A stretch of DNA of 64,000 nt from Certhia americana (taxonomy: Eukaryota > Chordata > Aves > Passeriformes > Certhiidae), in assembly GCA_018697195.1 (NCBI GenBank), contig CM031869.1, positions 15,565,266-15,629,265 of the forward strand, given 5' to 3'. A program made the position numbers and the translations under genes. Shown in pieces: positions 58,491-64,000 of the stretch; positions within the stretch are counted from its first letter, which is position 1; each line of letters opens with the position of its first letter. Below the pieces are notes generated by a model, which had not been told where the DNA came from, did not search any database, and worked only from the letters and a program-made list of their open reading frames with translations.

Positions 58491-59699
58491 AAGCTGTGTT
58501 ATCTGAAACAAACCTCCAGTGCGCCAGCTGGATTTCCTGATGTGGGTATTCAGCTCCTCGCCACTCTACTTATGCCAGGCAAGGGGGGCATTTGCCTGTG
58601 TGAGTGAAGGAGATGGAAAAACCACAAAGGAAGTTACGGTAGCTGAGCCTCCCCTCTTACCGTACTCACCCATTTAAAGCCCTGCTGCACAACATGACAT
58701 GTTTCAACACCTGCAGTGATAAATAGAGGCACAAACCAGGAACAACCACTTGGTCATGTTTATCCTCAAGTGTTCCTTGGTCGCATTGCAACCCACAATA
58801 GCATTCGTTAACAAGTGTTAGAACATGGTTACAAATTGCAGCAAACACAAATGCTCCGTCAGTGTTATTGCAGACTTCATTAACGATGATCCTTCACATT
58901 TCAGCAACAGTCATTCAAGGATCTGAAAACATTTATATGCCTCTGTGAGCCAAGTGTCACGCTCCATGTGTGAGCCAGATGTTCACAACATCATTTTACA
59001 AATGAGGGAATGAAGTCCACAGGACTGACTCCAGACCCCTTTCCACCCACTGAGTAATCCACTGCCCACCAACTAGTCCTAGGGGAATTGTCCAATTCAA
59101 GGCAAGGCAGAATACCATTATGGGCTCTTTGTTTCCTTGCTTTGTCTTTTAATCCTTTGCTCCTCATCTTGTATTTAGACCCTGGGCCTGGGGGGTACCT
59201 CTGATGGGCACAGAGACACAGCTTAGCCCTGCTCAGCCACAGTGGTACCAGGATCTGGGAACTGAGAGCTCGTGAAGATCTCCAGCAGCTGCTTGCGTCA
59301 GACCAGGCCCCTCACAGGCACAGCAAACCCAGTTAATTCACAGTAGCAGCAAAGCCAACTAAATCCCACACCCCTGCCACTCCAGCCCTCTCCCCTGCAG
59401 GGCACACAGTGCCTGCACTTGGCAGGGCCCTGTCCACCTTCAAGACTTGGCACTTCCAAGAGCCAAAAGGAGAGTCAAGAAGTCATTCCCACTTAGCAAA
59501 CTGAGCTTATGAAGTGCTTCGCTCCTGCCTCTCCCCCCAGACCCCGCTGGCTGAGTGGCACAGGAGATCCCCTTGCATTACAGAAACACATATGTTTATT
59601 AGGCCCAAGGTACTGCAGCATCTCCTACATCCCTCCTGCCAAACTGCTCCACCAGCTGAGTCCCTGCATCCTGTCATTTTTTCAAGATTTAGGGAAAGG
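58491..59699. other. Unique non-coding sequence
   Basis: No repeat family or exon was recognised. Open frames are under 75 codons except overlapping ones at the poly-A tract. Confidence 0.5.
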
Positions 59700-59715
59700 A
59701 AAAAAAAAAAAAAAA
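59700..59715 (+). repeat. Poly-A tract (16 bases)
   Basis: A16 follows 'tttagggaaagg'. It carries no upstream AATAAA and is treated as simple sequence. A CTCF-like motif lies just downstream (59722-59739). Confidence 0.9.
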
Positions 59716-60503
59716 TCACATGCTGCTCCCTCTAGTGACAGCCTGAGCACGTTTAAGCAGCCTGTCCGTGATTTGCAACATCCCTCCAAGAGCTGGTTTT
59801 AGGCACAACAGGCAACGTTTTTACAGAGGACCCACTCTCTGCCATCTTAGTCTTCCTCTTATGCCTCGGACACATCAGAACCTACCTGAGCTGCTCTCTC
59901 AGAGGCTGCTGCTCTGCACACACAGGTTACTCCAAGCTCAAGAGGCTGCTAATAGGATCTGCAGAGCTTCACCAGTCACCGCTGAAAATCTAGTCTGAGC
60001 TGAGAGTGACCTCAAGGTAAAAGCACCGGGCAGCTGCGGTCACCTGAGCGGGGTCATGACGTGTGCACTCTGCAACTGGTGCTGGTTTAGCAAATAAAAG
60101 CACATTGAAGAATTGAAGACAGCTATGCAATAGAAAACTGAGCTCAAACTGGCATTCCAGCTCCTGCATTCATCCCAGGATGGCAGAAGATTGTAGCACT
60201 CAAGTCTAGTCAGCATAAGCTAGGAACAAAAATGGATAGTACAGCTTCATGGGGGAAAAAAGTAAATTAATTGGGCAAATAATAAGAGGGATGTTGAAGT
60301 TAGCATAACCATCACTTTTCTATTCAGTCTAGATCATCAGATGGCACAGGTCACCCAGGGCTCCAGCTGAACAAAGAGACCCCAGTCACCTCACATCTTA
60401 CAGACCCTGGTGCATAATAGTTCTGCACAGGACTTCTTGATTGACTGCCAATGAAGAAGAAACATAAGAAAATAGCTGAGGACGAGGGAGGTAATTTATT
60501 TCT
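59716..60503. other. Unique non-coding sequence
   Basis: Nothing beyond the CTCF-like motif near 59730 was recognised. No coding frame above 76 codons is present. Confidence 0.5.
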
Positions 60504-61050
60504 TGATATTCCTCAGTTTAGTCTGAGGTAGAGTTAATTTTCTTCACAGCAGCTGCTATAGGGCTGTGCTTTGGATTTGTGCTGGAATCAGTTCTGTGCT
60601 GAGCTGTTTCAGATACTGCTGAGCAGTGCTGGCACAGTGTTGAGGCATTTCTCATCCAGTGAGCAGGCTGAGGGTGCACAGGAGTTTGGGAGAGGACACA
60701 GCTGGGACAGGCGATCTCTACTGGCACAAGGGATATCCCAGACCACAGAGCACCACATTCAGCATATGAAGCAGGGTGAGGAAGAAGGAAGAGGGTGATG
60801 TTCACAGTTACAGCACTTGTTTTTCTAAGCCACCGTTAGGTGTGATGGAGCCCTGTTCTCCTGGGGCTGGCTGAACACCTGCCAGCAATGGGAAGCAGTG
60901 AATTCATTCCTTAATTTGATTTGCTTGCACATGTGGCTTTTGCTTTGATTCAAACAGTAGCCTTTCTCTCAGCCCTCAAGTTATCACAGTTTTACCTTCA
61001 ATTCTCCCCCCATTCCACTGTGGGGAGTCATCCAGCAGCTGTCAGTACTA
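60504..61050 (+). mobile_element. Endogenous retrovirus LTR (sense)
   Basis: The blocks match a widespread avian ERV LTR throughout: 'gtagagttaattttcttcac' near the 5' end, 'tgctttggatttgtgctgga', 'actgctgagcagtgctggca', 'gacacagctgggacaggcga', 'tgatggagccctgttctcct', 'gctggctgaacacctgccag', 'gcttttgctttgattcaaac', and 'attccactgtggggagtc' near the 3' end. The promoter TATA has decayed to CATATGAAG (about 60763) and the usual TTAAACTGT poly-A region to TTCAAACAGT. The last 40-50 bp of the LTR, including its CA end, appear missing. No internal retroviral genes adjoin it. The minus-strand 95-codon frame at 60518-60805 lies within it and is not a gene. Confidence 0.88.
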
Positions 61051-61082
61051 AGACCCAGATCCCTGCTTTACCTGTCTCTCCC

Positions 61083-61160
61083 ACAAATAACTGCCAAGGT
61101 ACCAGAGTCCCTCTCTGCAAACAAATAACCTGCCAAGGTACCAGAGTCCCCTGGCCTAGG
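61083..61160. repeat. 39-bp tandem duplication (two copies)
   Basis: The unit 'acaaataac(c)tgccaagg' plus 'taccagagtcccctctctgc' occurs twice, the conserved 'ctgccaaggtaccagagtcc' starting at 61091 and 61130. The copies are nearly identical over more than 25 bp, which suggests a recent local duplication. Confidence 0.88.
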
Positions 61161-62014
61161 AGCTCAGCCATGTGTAGAAGAGCAACGCCTGGCAGCCCCT
61201 TCCAGAGAAGTCTGGAGCACACACATGCACCTCACTGAGCTGCCTGCACATCCTGCCAGCCCCTCTTGGTCACGTCCTTGCAAACACCAACCTGAAGCAC
61301 TCAACCTTCCCTGTGTGAGAGCCAGTAACACACACACACCCTCCTTCCACTCACACTTTGGGGAGTGCTGGACCCAGAGTGAGACCAAGAGGATCACCTA
61401 AGGCCGGGGAAGCCCAAGCCACTTGGAGATGCAGCCACAGTGTTGAGCCAGCAAAGCTGTCAGGGCAGGATCCAGAGAAAGGACATGCTGGGTGGGTGGG
61501 AGAGAGACAGGCAGACACAGACACTGGGACCGGCATGGAGAGATCTGTAATCCTGATGCTGCTCCTGGGAACTGCAGCAGGGGATGGTAGGGATGTGGGA
61601 TGTGCTCATTTAATGCCATTTCATTCTCAGCACTACAGATATTTAAAATAAATTAATCAAAATAATTGCAGTGCCACAACATCCCAGTCCCTGCTGTAGA
61701 CAGGGACCTTCAGCGGAGCAAGCTGTGGCCGGCTGTCCCTGCTCCTTATCCTGGAAGCAGGAGATCTGCTGGGCTGGGTGGGAGAAGGCCAGACTGGGGG
61801 AATGGGCTCTGTGTAGACAGCCTGGCAGAGAGAGGAGGGGACAGTGTGGCCTGGCCATCATGTGACATGCTGACTCCCAGCCAGACAGGGCTGATATGGC
61901 ATGGACCAGCTCCCATGCCCTAGCTGTCAAGGGGATGATGTGATGAACTGACCCCAGCTGCCAGAGGGGCTGAGCCCCATAACATGCACCTGATCCCAGT
62001 AAAACACAGGGAGC
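61161..62014. other. Unique non-coding sequence
   Basis: The sequence is moderately GC-rich without recognised repeats or exons. A short CA run lies at about 61329-61340. Confidence 0.5.
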
Positions 62015-62420
62015 AACTGATTCCCAGCAGGATACACGCAGTGCCAAGGCTCTCGGTGACACCCCAGCTCCCAGCAGGACACCAGCAACACAGCAACTGC
62101 TAGCCAGGCAGGACCAGGGTGTGACATCCCACATGCCAGCAGAAGATGTGCAAAAGGCACTGACCCCAGCAAAGCAGAGCAGGGGTGCGTGGTGTCCCAC
62201 CAGGACGCCCCAGCTCCCAGCAGAACTAGACCTGCCAGTGACATCCCAGCTCCCAGCAGGATACTGGGGAGGCAGTGGCTCCTGGTGCAGTACACATGGC
62301 ACTCCAAATCCCAGCAGGACACTGGGAGGCAGTGACACCAGCAGGAGATGAGCAGTGCAGTGGCTCCCCGTGTGGCACTTGCCAGCTACGAGGGATGCCC
62401 TGGCTCTTTCACATGCCAGG
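62015..62420. repeat. Degenerate tandem-repeat field ('cccagcagga' motif)
   Basis: The core 'cccagcagga' or a close variant recurs at about 62023, 62070, 62135, 62165, 62217, 62252 and 62310. It is usually preceded by 'tgacatcccagctc' and followed by 'acactgggaggcagtg'-like sequence. The spacing is irregular (30, 35, 47, 52, 58 and 65 bp), so the array is old and has lost its phase. Frames through it stay open, giving a 302-codon minus-strand frame (61643-62551) with echoes such as PAGSWDV, SAGSWGV and LLGAGVS. I treat that as repeat-derived and not as a protein gene. Confidence 0.75.
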
Positions 62421-64000
62421 CTCTGACTCCCACCAGGTTTTTGGGGGCACCCATTCCGAGGGAGACACACGCCCTGCATTGACTCCTGGAGTGGCCAGGT
62501 CAGCATGTGAAGCACAGGACACGTGGGAATCACTCGTTCCTGGGATGGCAAGCACTGTCACAGTTCCCAGATGACACTCAGCTCCCAGTGGGAACGGGAT
62601 GGAGTGCCGTGCACGGGTCCCTCTGTGCTCTGCTCCTGGAGAGGGGCAGAGGCAGGCCAGGCTGTGCTGGGGGACAGTGACACCATCGCAGGGCTCCCAG
62701 TGCCACCTAGTGGGGGACAACAAGCGCTCGGGGGGCCCCACGTCCCCCAGCCCCGGGGGCTGCCTGGGCACAGACCTTCCCAGCCTGGCCAGCCTCCCCC
62801 AGCACAGCCCTGCCTCCAGCAGCCCCCATCCCCACAGATCCCTGCAGCAGCCCGGCACGTCCTGCCAGCTCCCCTCCCACGCTCGCTCATCCCTGGAGAT
62901 TGTGTAAAGCACCACCGAGGCAGGGACAGAGGAATTTACTCCAGGTACAGCTCGTTAATCACATCAAGTCCAGTCCTGTCGAGTCACTGGGTGTTCACCC
63001 TGCACAGGGCAAAAACAGAGAGCTGGTCAGAGAGCCACAGCTCTGCCGTGTCTGCAGCCTCCAGAAACCACTGAAGCCACTCTTGTAAGAAAGTCAAAAG
63101 TGTTGTACCTGCTGGGGTACATGCCGATGCTCAATGCATTTTTTACATGCAGCTTTCCCTCCTCTGTGCACATTAACTGACACAGGCAGCCATGCACATA
63201 CCAGAACACATTGCACTTACACCAGCCAAACAAAACACCGGCACAGCAAACAACTTGTGTGGCTGAACAAGGTTTATTTTATAGGTTTATTTCCCCCAGA
63301 TCAGACCAGGGAGTCTGGGAGGTGGAAACAGCAGATGTGGCCATAAAGGTGTGGTACAGAGCCATGTGGAAGTTTACACAGGGGAAGGCTAAAAACCAGT
63401 AACAAATGCAATTCAACATGGGAAAGGGGGGAGATGTGCAATCCTGCTGCACGTGAATCCAATCTTTCCTTCCATCTCTCCACCCAGCGGGCGGCCATCA
63501 ATCTCTTAAGCCATATCTCAACTCATCTACAGCCGTTTAATCACTTTGATTTTCTTCCATTCCATCTGCATCCTCAGGCTCTTCCTTCCACACACATCCC
63601 CAGCCTGAAAAGAGTCCCATGGATATTAAAGAGAAAACCATGACACCTTGTGGAATAGATAGAGCCTTCTGCAGATCGAAGCACCCTCATGAACACTGGC
63701 ATTTCCAGCAGGTCTCCCGGGGTAGGACAGCCCAGGTGGTGAAAGCAGAACAAGAAAGGTCCCCAAAACCTCTCAGTTTCCAGCAGATGCCTCAGGTTCA
63801 CCTATTGATCAAGCACAGCCCCTGTTTTCTCAGAGGATCAGCCACCAGATTTTTGTTGGCCTTAATCATGATTAAGCTGAGCATCTCTCCAGGGAGTTTT
63901 CCAAGGGAACTCAAATCCCTGCAAAAAATTAAATCAGATACTGAATGCTCTATTATCCAGCCTGAAATCAAGGCAAAGGCCTATCATAGTGGTGATCTCA
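62421..64000. other. Unique non-coding sequence
   Basis: A GC-rich section at 62.58-62.9 kb carries a few CpGs but falls short of an island. Frames of 183 (62523-63074, plus) and 168 codons (62409-62915, minus) overlap on opposite strands with no domain in either, so both are rejected. From 63.1 kb onward the sequence is ordinary unique DNA. Confidence 0.5.

Noticed and set aside
62695..62715. CTCF site candidate ('gccacctagtggggga')
   Set aside because: Superficially similar, but the core positions do not align with the CTCF consensus (A/C shifts and a missing C after the GG pair).
62523..63074. 183-codon plus-strand frame overlapping a 168-codon minus-strand frame
   Set aside because: Long frames on both strands of the same GC-rich sequence indicate scarcity of stop codons, not coding. 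Neither has a domain.

Overview
This window looks like ordinary nuclear DNA of a bird, probably a songbird or relative, and I found no exon or gene in it that I can support. The avian call rests on at least ten fragments of CR1, the dominant LINE of bird and reptile genomes, on two LTRs of a well-known avian endogenous retrovirus family, and on the absence of Alu, B1/B2 or L1-like repeats. Both strands are littered with stops. The longest open frames (302, 243, 202, 200 and 198 codons) have no recognisable domain, and the longest lies in a degenerate tandem repeat. The window is most likely intergenic or deep inside a large intron. The songbird placement is inference.

Layout. Positions 1-12.4 kb are mostly unique sequence with three short sense-strand CR1 3' ends, a 52-bp tandem duplication near 6.35 kb and a perfect DR5 retinoic-acid-receptor-type element at 2764-2780. 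A 470-bp solo LTR with matching terminal inverted repeats and a 4-bp target duplication lies at 12470-12939. From 13 to 28 kb there is unique sequence with two antisense CR1 copies, a homeodomain-type TAATTA cluster near 13.9 kb, and a (CAAAAA)n/poly-A tract at 20.1 kb. A degraded antisense ERV LTR follows at 28.2-28.7 kb. Between 29 and 41 kb there is a weak CpG-rich patch, one long antisense CR1, an uninterrupted run of 33 C and a tentative LTR at 40.7-41.0 kb.

From 41 to 48 kb come two sense CR1 copies, a 34-bp minisatellite with a 68-bp higher-order period, one antisense CR1, a short C-rich repeat and the window's only convincing CpG island (about 47.11-47.48 kb). Positions 48-57 kb are mainly unique, with one antisense CR1. 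At 57.07-58.49 kb several CR1 pieces of opposite orientation are packed together, including reverse-transcriptase-domain relics. A better preserved sense-strand copy of the 28.2-kb LTR family lies at 60.5-61.05 kb, followed by a 39-bp duplication and a degenerate 30-65-bp repeat field at 62.0-62.4 kb.

No genes work together here. The best candidates for function are regulatory: the CpG island, the DR5 element and some AT-rich blocks that look like conserved non-coding sequence. I did not find a new biological system. All repeat names come from recalled consensus features, not from a database search, and element boundaries are usually good to about 10-20 bp.
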